64,000 bases of DNA from Anthonomus grandis grandis (taxonomy: Eukaryota; Arthropoda; Insecta; Coleoptera; Curculionidae). A model generated the notes under the pieces. The model ran no database searches. It saw only the letters and a program-made list of their open reading frames with translations, and had not been told where the DNA came from. Positions 1 through 11,464 of the stretch are shown one piece after another (within the stretch, counting starts at the first letter, position 1; each line of letters begins with the position of its first letter). The stretch lies in assembly GCF_022605725.1 (NCBI RefSeq), contig NC_065564.1:2024698-2088697 (forward strand). Direction: 5' to 3'. A program made the translations under genes and the position numbers.

Positions 1-1889
1 TTTCTATGCATATTTAGCACTAAAAACGGAGCAAAAAGCGTGTGAGAAAGGCAATTTGGCCATTTAATAAGACACTTTTTATGCCAACGGCCTTTTCGGT
101 GCTTATTTTAAATTGATATCGAATTTAAATATGGGCGGTTATGTGTCAGGCATAGAAGATGAAAATAATCTATTCAGGTATATTCAGGAGGAGGTTAGGA
201 ATAAAATAATGAACTATAAGTTATTTAATAAAGTATTTATTATATGAAAATTTCCTGCGGAAAAGGGGGTTTTCGTGGTGGTTTACCCATCTACGGATGC
301 ACCGATGCGTATATGGAAAATAATCTTCGTCTCGGACAAAATGAAAAATGCCCGGGAGTTTCGCGTTCTTTTTATTATTAAAACCTGGGCGCGCGGGGAG
401 TTTTTTTTAATAAAGTACGTAGTCAGTTTGATCCTCTGAAATATGGCCGGAATAAATAAGGAGGGCTTTGGCGAACGTTTGCGGCTTGTTTTTCCTTTAT
501 ATGCCCGGTTTAAGAATGGCCTCATCTTCCCTCCTCCTACCGCCAACCCCACCGAGCCGGAGAAAACTTATTTTCCTTATTTCGGTTTATATGAAACTTA
601 TTTTTGAAGGCGACGGCGGCGGTCTACTTCGCGGAAATTAATTTAAAAACCGCCATTCTCGTTTTATGTTTAAAGCTAATTTTGTCATTATTGCTGTTTC
701 CTATATGTCCGTCTTTCTATTTTATTTCAGCTATTGTAGGCATTACAGAAATACGGACGTTTTATGGAGATCAATTGGGTATAAACAACGTTTTTGTATA
801 GAGTAAGTATTGGCTGGTCTGCATCTGTATCATATGTATTATAAATTTGCTCAAAACTAAATAAGGATTCAAAAAATAAAATTTATTTTAAAAAAATGCA
901 ATGGTGTACTGTTTTTTACCGGAATCACTTTATGCGTACCTTGATTCCGGTACACTTTCTTATGCCTTCAGATGAACATGGTACCGTTCAGGTCCATCTT
1001 TGTTAAAAAATAAATGAAACACCAGGCCAGATGTCCCCAAGCCACTTAATTTAAAATTTAAATATAAATCTTCTTATAGTGTAAGTACCCAAATGCCCCT
1101 TAAGCTCCCAACAACAACAATTTCTAATCCAAGGGCGTATATCTTAGGAAACATTATTGTATGTACACACACACACACACACACATTTCCCGATTAGTGT
1201 CAATACTATGCTAATTCGAGTACTGTAATTGAATACCCCGTTAGCGGCACTTAATTACCATTTCATTATTGTACGAAATAAAATTATGACTATTTCTTGT
1301 CCGTATATCACTGCGGTGAAAGGATTTTGTGTTTTTTTCCTATGAATGTTAAGTACTTACGTTATACGGCTTTTGTTTTTTCTTCTATCGTGGAACGCCA
1401 TCTAGAGACAGATACGTCTATGCACAACGAAAAATCAATGATGCGAAGGGTGAAAACCGAGGGTTGAAGCGAGTTCTAAGGGAGGAATCCAGGTGGCGCC
1501 CTTAAGCTTTAGCTTGAAAATTGATTGATGGTTTTATTATAAAGGGAATGTTTGAGTGGTTGCCAAAACATCGAATGGTTTTGTTCGGATTCGATATTGA
1601 TGGATTGTTACCCCCTTAGAAGATCGATTTGTCTTCAGTAATGGCAGCTGGAGCGCTCTTTATCTGCAACAAATACAGATTAAGGGAGATTAGTCTAAAG
1701 TTCACACCCTGTTTGTTAAATTATAATTAAACAAATGATTGCAACGCAGGCACTGCACCAATAAAGAATTCAGGGTTCTTTTTTGAATTTAATGTCTGCT
1801 TATAAGTAATTTTCAATTTTATTCCAGGCATTTGAGGACATTTATTTATTTTATGTTACAAACTTTTGCAATAAATTATAATTTTAAGT
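1..1889. other. AT-rich stretch without a supportable gene
   Basis: I see no coding signal here. The short open frames at 283-552 (minus) and 604-801 (plus) are compositionally ordinary translations of AT-rich DNA, with no motif, splice frame or neighbour to support them. The only discrete element is the AC microsatellite near 1165. The stretch leads directly into the A1 satellite. Confidence 0.6.
1165..1185. repeat. (AC)n microsatellite
   Basis: About ten uninterrupted AC dinucleotides are visible directly in the sequence. Confidence 0.95.
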
Positions 1890-4800
1890 CTTCCAGTGAA
1901 ACCAATCGGCTCAGCGGGTCTCAAATATTCCAGAAACGTTAAAAAAATTATTTAAAAGTCAACAGTTTTACGAGGAAAAAATTCCAAAGTTCACCATTTT
2001 CGATCAAAATTGATGAAACTCTATTTTTTTTGCGAGGCTGTATCTCGAAAAATATCAGTAGTACGAGTCTCCCAGTAGTACCAAACGATTCAGGAGGTCT
2101 CAAATATTTTAGAAACACTGAAAAAATAATTTGGGAGTCAACAGTTTTACCAGGGAAAAAATCTAAAATTGGCCATTTTCAAACAAAATTTATGAAAATC
2201 GAATTTTTCTTAAGGCTGTATCTTGAAAAATATAAGTTGTACCACTCTCCCAGCAGTACCAAACGATTCAGAAGGTCTCAAATATTATAGAAACGTTGAA
2301 AAAATAAATTGAGAGTGAACAGTTTAACCAGAAAAAAATTTCAAAGTTGGTCATTTTTGATTTAAATTAATGAAAATCTATTTTTTTCGCAAGGTTGTAT
2401 CTCGGAAAGTATCAATGGTACGACTTTGTCAGTAGTACCAAACGATTCAGAAGGTCTCAAATATTCTAGAAACGTTAAAGAAATAATTTAAAAGTCAACA
2501 GTTTTACGAGGAAAGAATTCCAAAGTTGGCCATTTTCGATCAAAATTGAAGAAAATCTATTTTTTTCGCAAGGCTGTATCTCGGAAAATATCAGTAGTAC
2601 GAGTCTCCCAGTAGTACCAAACGATTCAGGAGGTCCCAAAAATTGTAGAAATGCTAAAAAAATAATTTTAGAGTCGACAATTTTACCAGGAAAAAATTTT
2701 AAAGTTGGCCATTTTCGATCAAAATTAATGAAAATCGAATTTTTCTCAAGGCTGTATCTCGGAAACTATCAATGGTACGATTTTGCCAGTAGTACCCAAC
2801 GATTCAGAAGGTCTCAATTATTCTAGAAACGTTGAAGAAATAATTTGAGAGTCAACAGTTTTACCAGCAAAAAATTCCAAAGTTAGTCATTTTCAATCAA
2901 AATTGATGAAAATCTATTTTTTTCGCAAGGCTGTATCTCGGAAAATATCAGTAGTACGAGTCTCCCAGTAGTACCAAACGATTCAGGAGGTCTCAAATAT
3001 TTTAGAAACACTGAAAAAATAATTTGGGAGTCAACAGTTTTACCAGGGAAAAAATCTAAAATTGGCCATTTTCAAACAAAATTTATGAAAATCGAATTTT
3101 TCTTAAGGCTGTATCTTGAAAAATATAAGTTGTACCACTCTCCCAGCAGTACCAAACGATTCAGGAGATCCCAAATATTCTAGAAACATTGAAAAAATAA
3201 TTTGAGAGTCCACAGTTTTACCAGGAAAAAATGTCAAAGTTGACCATTTTCGATCAAAATTAATGAAAATCGATTTTTGCTCAATGCTGTATCTCGGAAA
3301 ATATCAGTCGCACGAGTCTCCCAGTAGTACCAAACGATTTAGGAGGTCCCAAAAATTGTAGAAATGCTAAAAAAATAATTTTAGAGTCCACAGTTTTATC
3401 AGGAAAAAATTCCAAATTTGGCCATTTTCGAACAAAATTAATGAAAATCGAATTTTTCTCAAGGCTGTATCTTGAAAAATATCAGTCGTACCACTCTCCC
3501 AGTAGTACCAAACGATTCAGGAAGTCTTACATATTCTAAAAACGTTAAAAAAATAATTTTAGAGTGAACAGTTTTACCAGGAAAAAAATCTAAAATTGGC
3601 CATTTTCGATCAAAATTAATGAAAATCGAATTTTTCTTAAGGCTGTATCTCGGAAAGTATCAATGGTACGACTTTCTCAGTAGTACGAAACGATTCAGGA
3701 GGTCTTAAATATTATAAAAACGTTAAAAAAATAATTTTAGAGTCAACAGTTTTACCAGGAAAAAATTTCAAAATTGGCAATTTTCGATAAAAATTTGTGA
3801 AAATCGACTTTTTCTCAAAGTTGTATCTCGAAAAATATAAGTCGTACGACTCTCCCAGTAGTACCAAACGATTCAGGAGGTCCCAAAAATTGTAGAAATG
3901 CTAAAAAAATAATTTTAGAGTCGACAGTTTTACCAGGAAAAAATTTCAAATTTGGCCATTTTCGAACAAAATTAATGAAAATCGAACTTTTCTCAAGGCT
4001 GTATCTTGAAAAATATCAGTCGTACCACTCTCCCAGTAGTACCAAACGATTCAGTAAGTCTTAAATATTCTAAAAACGTAAAAAAAATAATTTTAGAGTG
4101 AACAGTTTTACCAGGAAAAAAATCCAAAATTGGCAATTTTCGATAAAAATTTGTGAAAATCGACTTTTTCTCAAAGTTGTATCTCGAAAAAAATAAGTCG
4201 TACGACTCTCCCAGTAGTACCAAACGATTCAGGAGGTCTTAAATATTCTAAAAACGTAAAAAAAATAATTTTAGAGTAAACAGTTTTACCAGGAAAAAAA
4301 TCCAAAATTGGCCATTTTCGATCAAAATTAATGAAAATCGACTTTTTCTTAAGGTTGTATCTCGAAAAATATAAGTCGTACGGCTCTCCCAGTAGTACCA
4401 AACGATTCAGGAGGTCTCAATTATTCTAGAAACGCCGAAAAAACAATTTGGGAGTCAACAGTTTTACCAGGGAAAAAATCTAAAATTGGCCATTTTCAAA
4501 CAAAATTTATGAAAATCGAATTTTTCTTAAGGCTGTATCTTGAAAAATATCAGTCGTACCACTCTCCCAATAGTACCAAACGATTCAAGAGATCTCAAAT
4601 ATTCTAGAAACGTTGAAAAAATTATTTGGGAGTCAACAGTTTTACGAGGAAAAAATTCCAAAATTGGCCATTTTCGATCAAAATTAATGAAAATCGAATT
4701 TTTCTCAAGGCTGTATCTCGAAAAATATCAGTCGTACCACTCTCCTAATAGTACCAAACGATTCAAGAGGTCTCAACTATTCTAGAAACGCTGAAAAAAT

Positions 4801-5023
4801 AATTTTAAATCCAACAGTTTTACCAGGAAAAAAATTTCAAATTTGGCAATTTTCGATCACAATTAATGAAAATCAATTTTTTCTAAAGGCTGTATCTCGA
4901 AAAATACCTGCCGTACCACTTTCCTAGTAGTACCAAACGATTCAGGACGTCCCAAATATTATAGAAACGTTAAAAAAATAATTCGAAAGTCAACAGTTTA
5001 GGCAGGACAAAATTCCAAAGTTG
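1890..5023. repeat. Satellite array A1, ~179-bp monomer, ~17.5 copies
   Basis: The landmark GGCTGTATCT recurs at 2036, 2214, 2393 (as GGTTGTAT) and 2572, a spacing of 178-179 bp, and similar spacing continues to about 5020. Each monomer carries GTACCAAACGATTCAGGAGG, CAACAGTTTTACCAG and GGCCATTTTCGATCAAAATT in that order. The array begins part way through a monomer near 1890 and stops abruptly in GCAGGACAAAATTCCAAAG near 5023. Copies differ mostly by substitutions. Because 179 is not a multiple of three, the open frames in the array (for example 2030-2290, 3993-4223, 4171-4401, 4540-4785) are shadows of the repeat, not genes. A non-coding satellite is the simplest reading. Confidence 0.96.
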
Positions 5024-6724
5024 GTATGAGTGTGAAAACAGACATTCCAACTTTGTTGTTTCTTGTTGCATCATCAGCCGACTTCGGTACATTTTCGACT
5101 AACTTTTACATACAAAATTGTACTAGAACCACCTCGGAACCGTTTTAGTCAACTTCTTGCTTTGATCCAAATGACTCCGCTCTCCCCCGATTATAAAAAT
5201 CCCCCGTTAAAAAACCAGAAATAATTAAGAGCGCAATATATCTATTAATATTTATCTTAAGCCGTCACCCCGATGGCGCCGTCGTAAATCACCCACGACA
5301 AAAAGCAATAAATGTACTAAAAAAAAATGCATACATACGGAAAACTGACGGAATAAACTATACCTCTCGATTCGATCTACCTGTAAGCGAATTTGCATTC
5401 GCAAGGCAGGGTTGCATCGAAACTTACTTCCCTCAGGACCCTTTTTATGAATTTTAATTAGTTGCTCGGGATGCGATTTGTTTAACCTAAGATAACTCAA
5501 TAATCTATTGAGGGATTTTCCAGATTTCGAGGAGTAATTCAAGAGGGTTCCTCAGTGAAAACTTTGACATATCAACGCATCTTGTAGCTCAAAAGCTTTT
5601 TGAGTTATTGGATCCAGTGTGGGTGACCTTGAAGCTGAACGTTGACCACCATAACCCAAGAACCACTTAAGATATCTTATTCATTTTTGCACCCTTTAAA
5701 AGGGGGTTATTTGAGGAAGAGCTTAAAAACCATTTAAATAGAGAGAGAAAACTCTTTTCAAGAACGTTTCAAGAGATACAATTCGCACCGATACGTCCCT
5801 CCCTCTTCCCTTTTGCCCTAGAACAAAGGGGCCTTCAAAAAAAAAATCCAACGTCTATCCGAGCCCAGGCTCCAGCAACCATCTGGCTCTGCCAATTTAC
5901 CTTTCTACAATAGAACAACAAAAAATATATGCAAAAACGTAAGAACAATGGCAGGCATCACTCACCTATATGCAGATCCCTCCGGTAATTGATATACGTA
6001 CACGGTGGATATGCTAATGGGCCCTTTTTTTTAAATAGCAACGACTAATTATAAGGTACGACGAAGGGTTATAAGGGAATCGGCTGTGTGTGAGAATCTC
6101 AGTTAGAAACTAAGGAAGACGTGAATTTGCATACCGGAATCTGCGGGGTGGCCGTCCCTTCAAGTTCAGGTACAATTTTATTATTATTATTATGAAAGTG
6201 TTATTGTTTTCACTTTCGGTAGTTGTAACCGATTTTTTTTTATTGGGGGGTGAAACCGGCTTTTTTGAACCACTGGATCTGGTTCTTCTGGTAGTAAGAG
6301 TTTGCCAAAGTAGGAAGTTCAATTTCACCTAAAAGGTCCTGCAGATGATCGAAATTGAACCCTACCAGGACGTATCGTATATCAAATTAATCATGAAAAA
6401 AAAACCTCGTCTTGTAACCGGCATAAATTAAAAGAGGCCGCTGGCAAAAAAAAAGATTAAACAAACGACACACACAAAAAAATTCGAACGAAACTGGTTT
6501 CGTCATAAAAAGTGGTCCCTGGGAATCGTACAACTCGCGGCATTTTTTTGTCCTCCATTGTCCCTTCATTAAAAGGGTTGCGGGGCTAATGTATGCCCTT
6601 GCATCTCATTAAGGGATGAACCGTGAGAAGCGGAAACCGGGGAGGATCTCTCGTATTTATTTAAAATGTTGCCAAAAAAAAAATTGTAAATAAATGTAAA
6701 GATTTGTTAACATGAGTTATTTAA

Positions 6725-6805
6725 AAAAGGCGTCTAATGAAACTAATTGAGCAACCTGTTTCAAATTTTTATCTCTCGAATGGTTGCTGATTTATGAGCG
6801 CTGTC
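6725..6805. repeat. Solitary diverged copy of the A3 satellite monomer
   Basis: The segment reads GCGTCTAATGAAACTAATTG, then GAGCAACCTGTTTCAAATTT, then TTATCTCTC. This is the same order and spacing as the core of the A3 monomer (GTGTCTAATGAAATTAATCG, GAGCAACCTGTACACCAATT, TTATCTCTTC). It lies about 4.7 kb upstream of the A3 array. The flanking A3 landmarks (the ACACCCTGTA box and the A-rich tail) are absent, so this is a partial, old copy. Confidence 0.75.
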
Positions 6806-6894
6806 GTCCGCATGAAAAAAAAAACTCTATAAGTCTTAGGTGTAAACTGTAAGTGGGCAATAAAATCCCGATTGGTAATGGATTAATTTCAATT

Positions 6895-7146
6895 TTAAAT
6901 TTCCCGGTTAATTTTATAATGGCGAGTGGGTAACGTGACTGCACGCTTTTCAGATAATATCGAAATGTCCTTCGGTGGACTATTTTTTTTTCTCTCGCTT
7001 TTCAATGGTGTAGGAGAGTGTGAGGCAAAACCGACCATCTTATTGATTTCTTCTACTTCTCCAAAGAATTCCTTGTAAAATGTCGATGTATTAGGGTCCC
7101 GTAGAGAGCGAATTATCATACACGATCTTTCACAATCCGACAACAC
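6895..7146 (-). CDS. Uncharacterised protein-like ORF, ~83 codons (possible exon or relic)
   Basis: I do not recognise a family. The frame runs on the minus strand from a stop near 7155 to a TAA at 6895-6897. It gives a mixed-charge, non-repetitive protein with segments such as FYKEFFGEVEEINKMVGF and a basic KSERKKNSPPK stretch. The residue mix is more like a soluble protein than the hydrophobic or Phe/Lys-rich frames typical of this AT-rich window. It begins with a non-ATG codon; the first in-frame ATG is about ten codons in. If it is real it is probably an internal exon or a decayed transposon piece. The upstream TTAG could be a splice acceptor but has little pyrimidine tract. No neighbouring gene or promoter supports it. 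Confidence 0.2.
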   Translation of the reverse strand: MLSDCERSCMIIRSLRDPNTSTFYKEFFGEVEEINKMVGFASHSPTPLKSERKKNSPPKDISILSEKRAVTLPTRHYKINREI

Positions 7147-7869
7147 AATACCTAATTATAAAATTGAACCGATCGACTTTGAAATACCTTAATTAAGATT
7201 CAGGAATGGAGACCCATTATAAGCCCACCGTTCGCCTTTATTATAACACCCCGGTAAGCGAACTGACAAGTGAAGTAATGGAATAACTGCGAAATATGAG
7301 CGAGTCGATCATTCATCAACCTGCTGCCACTCCTTCTGAATTGCCTGTATAGCCCACGGATATCTCACCTACTTATTAATTTCTATATACATGTGTTACG
7401 GCTCAAATTTCAACAAACAACAAAAAAAACACCGTTCAATTCTAATGAAAACGTGCGAGAGGGTGGTGGTTAAAAGGCGATCTTCGGACATGTCGGGCCG
7501 GAAACCGCAGAGCCCGTTTATTAAAAAAGCATCAAAAAGCCCTTTTAAACGTGGTGGTGGTAAGTAAGCGTGCCCAAAAATTCATCCCGTGTCAACACCT
7601 CTACTATTGAACAGAATCCAAATAATTGGCATCAGGTAGAAGAGATTATCGGAGAAAGGGCCTGTCAATACGCGGGCACAATAGATCGATTATAAGGGAT
7701 CAAACTATGAAAGGGCAACCTGTAATAGACACCTGTGCCAGTGATTTGTGGTTTTTTTTGGGGTGGAGTCGATTAAGGGTCGTAAACTCGAGCTCAATAA
7801 CAGTTTTGGGTGCAATCCGTCAAAAGTCAAGGTATACGGTAAAATCTGTATAAATCCGTTGTCTAGATG

Positions 7870-9690
7870 AATTTTTTATAGTCCTCAGTTATTTCTCAGA
7901 GGATGCTGTAGCAATAGCTGAAAACAGATCTGGATTTGGAAAAGTAGTTTGGGAGTTATCAGAGAGTATTGTCAGACGATCTCACTTAAAGGCAAGGCAT
8001 AACTGTGGACCTCTCTCGACTAAGTCCAGGATAATTGGAGAAATACTTAACCTGGAAAATTATTTTATGCCTTCCATTGCTGAATAGAGAATGCTCAGGT
8101 AACATCTGAAAACAGATCTCAATTTGGTAAAGTAGTTTAGGAAATATCAGGGGTATTGTCGGAAAACCTCACTTGAAGGCAAGTCAGAACTTTGAAACTT
8201 TCTCAACTAAATCCAGGAAAACTGGATAAATCCTCATCCTGGAAAAGCGTTTTATGCTTTTAAGTTCTCCATAAGGAATGCTCAAGCAATAGCTGAAAAC
8301 AGATCTCAATTTGATAAACTAGTTTAGGAAATATCAGAGGTATTGTCGAAGTACCTTACTTGAAGGCAAGTCATAACTTCGAAGCTCTCTCAAGTAAATC
8401 TAGGATAACTGGAAAAATCCTAAACATGGAAAGGCGTTTTATGCCTTCAATTGTTTCCTAAGGAAGGCTCAAGCAATAGCTAAAAACAGATCTCAATTTG
8501 GTAAATTAGTTAAGAAGTTATCAGAGGCATTATTGGAGTACGTCACTTGAGGACGATCATAACTTTAGAGGTGGCTCAACAAAATCCAGGATATCTAGAT
8601 AAATCCTCATCCTGGAAAAGCGTTTTATGCCTTCAAGTGTTTCATAATAAATGCTCAAGCAATAGCTAAAAAGAGATCTCAATTTGGTAAACTAGTTAAG
8701 GAAATATCAGAGGTATTGTCGGAGTTTTTTACCTGAAGGCAAGTCAGAACTTTGAAGCTCTCTCGACTAAATCCAAGATAACTGGAAAAATCCCAAACCT
8801 GGAAAGGCGTTTTATGCCTTCAATTGCTCCCTAAGGAATGCTCAAGCAATAGCTAAAAACAGACCTCAATTTGGTAAACTAGTTTAGGAGTTATCAGAGG
8901 TATTGTCGGAGTACGTCACTTGAGGATGAGTCATAACTTTGGAGCTGGCACCACAAAATCCTGGATAACTACATAAATCCTCAACATTGAAAGACGTTTA
9001 ATGCCTTCAATTGTTCCCTAAGGAATGATCAAGCAACAGCTAAAAACAGATTTCAATTTGGTATACTCGTTAAGGAATTATCACAGGTATTGTCGGAGTA
9101 CATCCCTTGAGGACGAGTCATAACTTTGGAGGTGGCTCAACAAAATCCAGAATAACTGGATAAATCCTCAACATAGAAAAACGTTTTATGCCTTCAATTG
9201 TTCCCTAGGGAATGCTCAAGCGATAGCTAAAAACAAATTTCAGTTTGGTAAACTAGTTTAGGAGTTATCAGAGGTATTATCGGAGTACGTCACTTGAGGA
9301 CGAGTCATGACTTTGTAACTGGCAAAACAAAATCCAGGATAACTGGATAAGTTCTTAAACTAAGGAGTCGTGTTATGTCTTAAACTATTCCTTACAGAAT
9401 ATCCAAGCATCAGCTGAAACAAATAATAAATCTATGAACACATTTTGCAGTTATCATGGAAAATGTGGGAGTGCGTCAGTTAAAGACTAGCCATCCCTCA
9501 GGAAAGAGGTCAACAAAATATCGGATAACTTGGGGAGCTCTTAACTTAGAATGGTTCTTTGTACCTCAATTTGTTCCTTAGGAAATCACCTAGCAAGAGC
9601 TGAAAAAAGCTCCTAAGTCTGTAAATTAGTTTGGGATTTATCTTAGAAAACGTCGGAGTGCCTCAGTTTAGTCTCGTATCACTAATCCAG
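7870..9690. repeat. Satellite array A2, ~187-bp monomer, ~9.7 copies
   Basis: The landmark AAAACAGATC or its variants falls at 7921, 8109, 8296, 8483, 8669, 8856, 9043 and 9230, a spacing of 186-188 bp, with two more diverged copies at about 9417 and 9602. Each unit also contains AAATCCAGGATAACTGGATA and GCGTTTTATGCCTTCAA. Copies at the right end (after 9350) are clearly more diverged than those in the middle, the usual pattern for an array homogenised from its centre. Confidence 0.95.
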
Positions 9691-10047
9691 CCACTGTTAA
9701 CCTGGTGATAACTTAACGAGTTCTGGAGCTACCATGACCGCAAATACATCAAATTATTCAGCAAGAAATGCTCGATATCTTCGAGCGTAACTCGCGTTTT
9801 AGTGCCTGGAATAGTTTTCCGATTAGCCCCCTTTAAAAATAAAAGACCCGATTCCCTTAAAGCCCTAAAGCATCCGGTCTACGTGAGCCCATATCCCATC
9901 TCCGGCTTACATTTTAAACGGCGAGAGACCCATCGGGACGCGGGGCGTTTTAATTCCGGACCCCGTATGCAAATCGACCATTAAGAAACAAAAACGGGAA
10001 AAAAATTGTGACGAAAAAAAAATTGTTTTGTTGGCCCCCTCGAACCT

Positions 10048-10145
10048 GAGAGAGAGAGAGAGAGAGAGAGGGAGAGACTCAGAGAGTTCAGTCGTACGGT
10101 GAAGAGTGTAGTGAGTGCCGGTGGTTTCGTGTCAAAGAAGTGAGT
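10048..10145 (+). promoter_or_regulatory. Candidate GAGA-type core promoter with short first exon
   Basis: A (GA)n run at 10048-10076 lies immediately upstream of an insect-type initiator TTCAGTC, whose A would be +1 at 10090. A good splice donor, GTGAGT, occurs at 10140-10145. This would make a 50-nt non-coding first exon (10090-10139). GAGA repeats a few tens of bases upstream of a TCAGT initiator are an established arrangement at paused insect promoters. No TATA box or convincing downstream promoter element is visible, and no downstream acceptor can be paired with confidence, so the direction and target gene are inference. Confidence 0.4.
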
Positions 10146-10940
10146 TTGCAATATTTTTTTTAATTATAAATCCCTTTATAAGATCGCGAGTTCCGTGTCT
10201 CGTTCTCTCGAAAAAGGAATTCCGTATTTACCACACGAAAGAGGCATTTTAATAATAATAACGTTACCCTCCCCCTCGGTAACTTTGAGAAGAGATAACG
10301 ACGAGCACATATACGACAGGTCGATTTTCTTTTTTTCCCCCCCTCGGTTGTGGGATTTTTTTACAGGGTGCACCTACCTAAACATCCCTTTAACTGTGGG
10401 TCAAAGTATGGTTCTTATGGACAAATAGTTGTACTAACCTAACTTAACTTCAGGAATCCCTCTCGCCTGCAAAAGGTTCAACAGAGGGGAGAAGGGGGTC
10501 GAACCCAAAAAAATTACTCTAATAAATCCAATAATATCCGGAGACCACCCGGTATTAAAAAAGTCTCTGCTCGGTGATTTTGCATATAGAAAGCTGCCAT
10601 GGCAGGGTCGTTAAGAAGCCATGGAGGGCGCGAAGGGCGATAGAAGGGAGGTGAAAGGCTCTGTAAAGGGAGGGCGAGGGGTAGAAAAGCCGCCCCAAGC
10701 CAGGAATCAGCATTCGAAGGGCCCTTATTCGTTTTTCTCTCGTTTTTCATGCCGCACATGAGATTTCCACTACTGATAAATCGTTATGTAAGGAGGGAAC
10801 TTTAATCTTTTTATAGGGTGAAGGGGGTGGAGGGAGGTTTTTTGACGAGATCGCCGGATTTTATATTAAAGAAGACGGAGCCCTTTTTTCGAAGGGACCT
10901 GTACGTTTTATATGCTTTCAGAGGTTTTTCTTTTTAAGGG

Positions 10941-10971
10941 CACCGAAATGCCAAAGATTGGCATTTCTCGG
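10941..10971. other. Perfect short hairpin
   Basis: GAAATGCCAA (10945-10954) is followed by a 3-nt loop and its exact reverse complement TTGGCATTTC (10958-10967). Flanking ACCG/CGGT extend the stem with a one-base bulge. It is too short to be a microRNA precursor by itself. It could be a structured element or chance. Confidence 0.6.
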
Positions 10972-11464
10972 TTCGGCGGTTAGACGCTACCACGTACAAA
11001 GTAACATTCATAATAATTATTAAAATATCCTTGTTAATTAAACAGAAAACTCATAAAAATATGTACATGTTAATTAGTACAGTAATTAATTCCGAAATGC
11101 GAGTTAATCAGTGGCCGTGTTTTTTTTTGTACCCGTTTTAATCAATTTAATCGGACGTATGTTTCCTTTTCGGGAAACGAGCAAACCGAGAAGGAAAATA
11201 ATTGTTCACGCTAAATACCGAATGATTTTTCACGGAAAATAAATAAATTTCGAGTGCAACTGTTACCGGCAAAAGTTTTTTGTTTTTTTTTTTGCAAAAA
11301 TTACTCCCGTTGGCCCTAATCGGCTTGATTTACATAAAACACAAATCAATTTACCGCCCTTGGAAATAATGATAATTTAAAAAGTTTCGGGGTGAAGTCC
11401 TGCCAAAGTGGAATTTAAGAACTAAAGGAACGACGAGAAATTAATAATTATTTTATTATTTAGG

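Larger units (their letters stand above)
5024..7869. other. Intergenic stretch between arrays A1 and A2
   Basis: This is AT-rich sequence with poly-A/T runs. It contains one diverged relic of the A3 monomer (about 6725-6800) and one protein-like minus-strand frame (6895-7146), both listed separately. The minus frames at 5252-5542, 6110-6328 and 6387-6569 are low-complexity translations that I do not accept as genes. Confidence 0.5.
9691..11464. other. Spacer between A2 and A3 with a promoter-like cluster
   Basis: The spacer contains the GAGA/initiator cluster near 10048-10145 and a perfect small hairpin at 10945-10967, both listed separately. No coding region can be supported. The frames at 9802-9984, 10195-10428 and 10514-10759 show no recognisable domain. 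Confidence 0.5.

Noticed and set aside
2030..4785. Open frames of 76-86 codons inside array A1 encoding similar peptides
   Set aside because: They recur with the 179-bp monomer, shift frame between copies and sit on both strands. They are by-products of the repeat.
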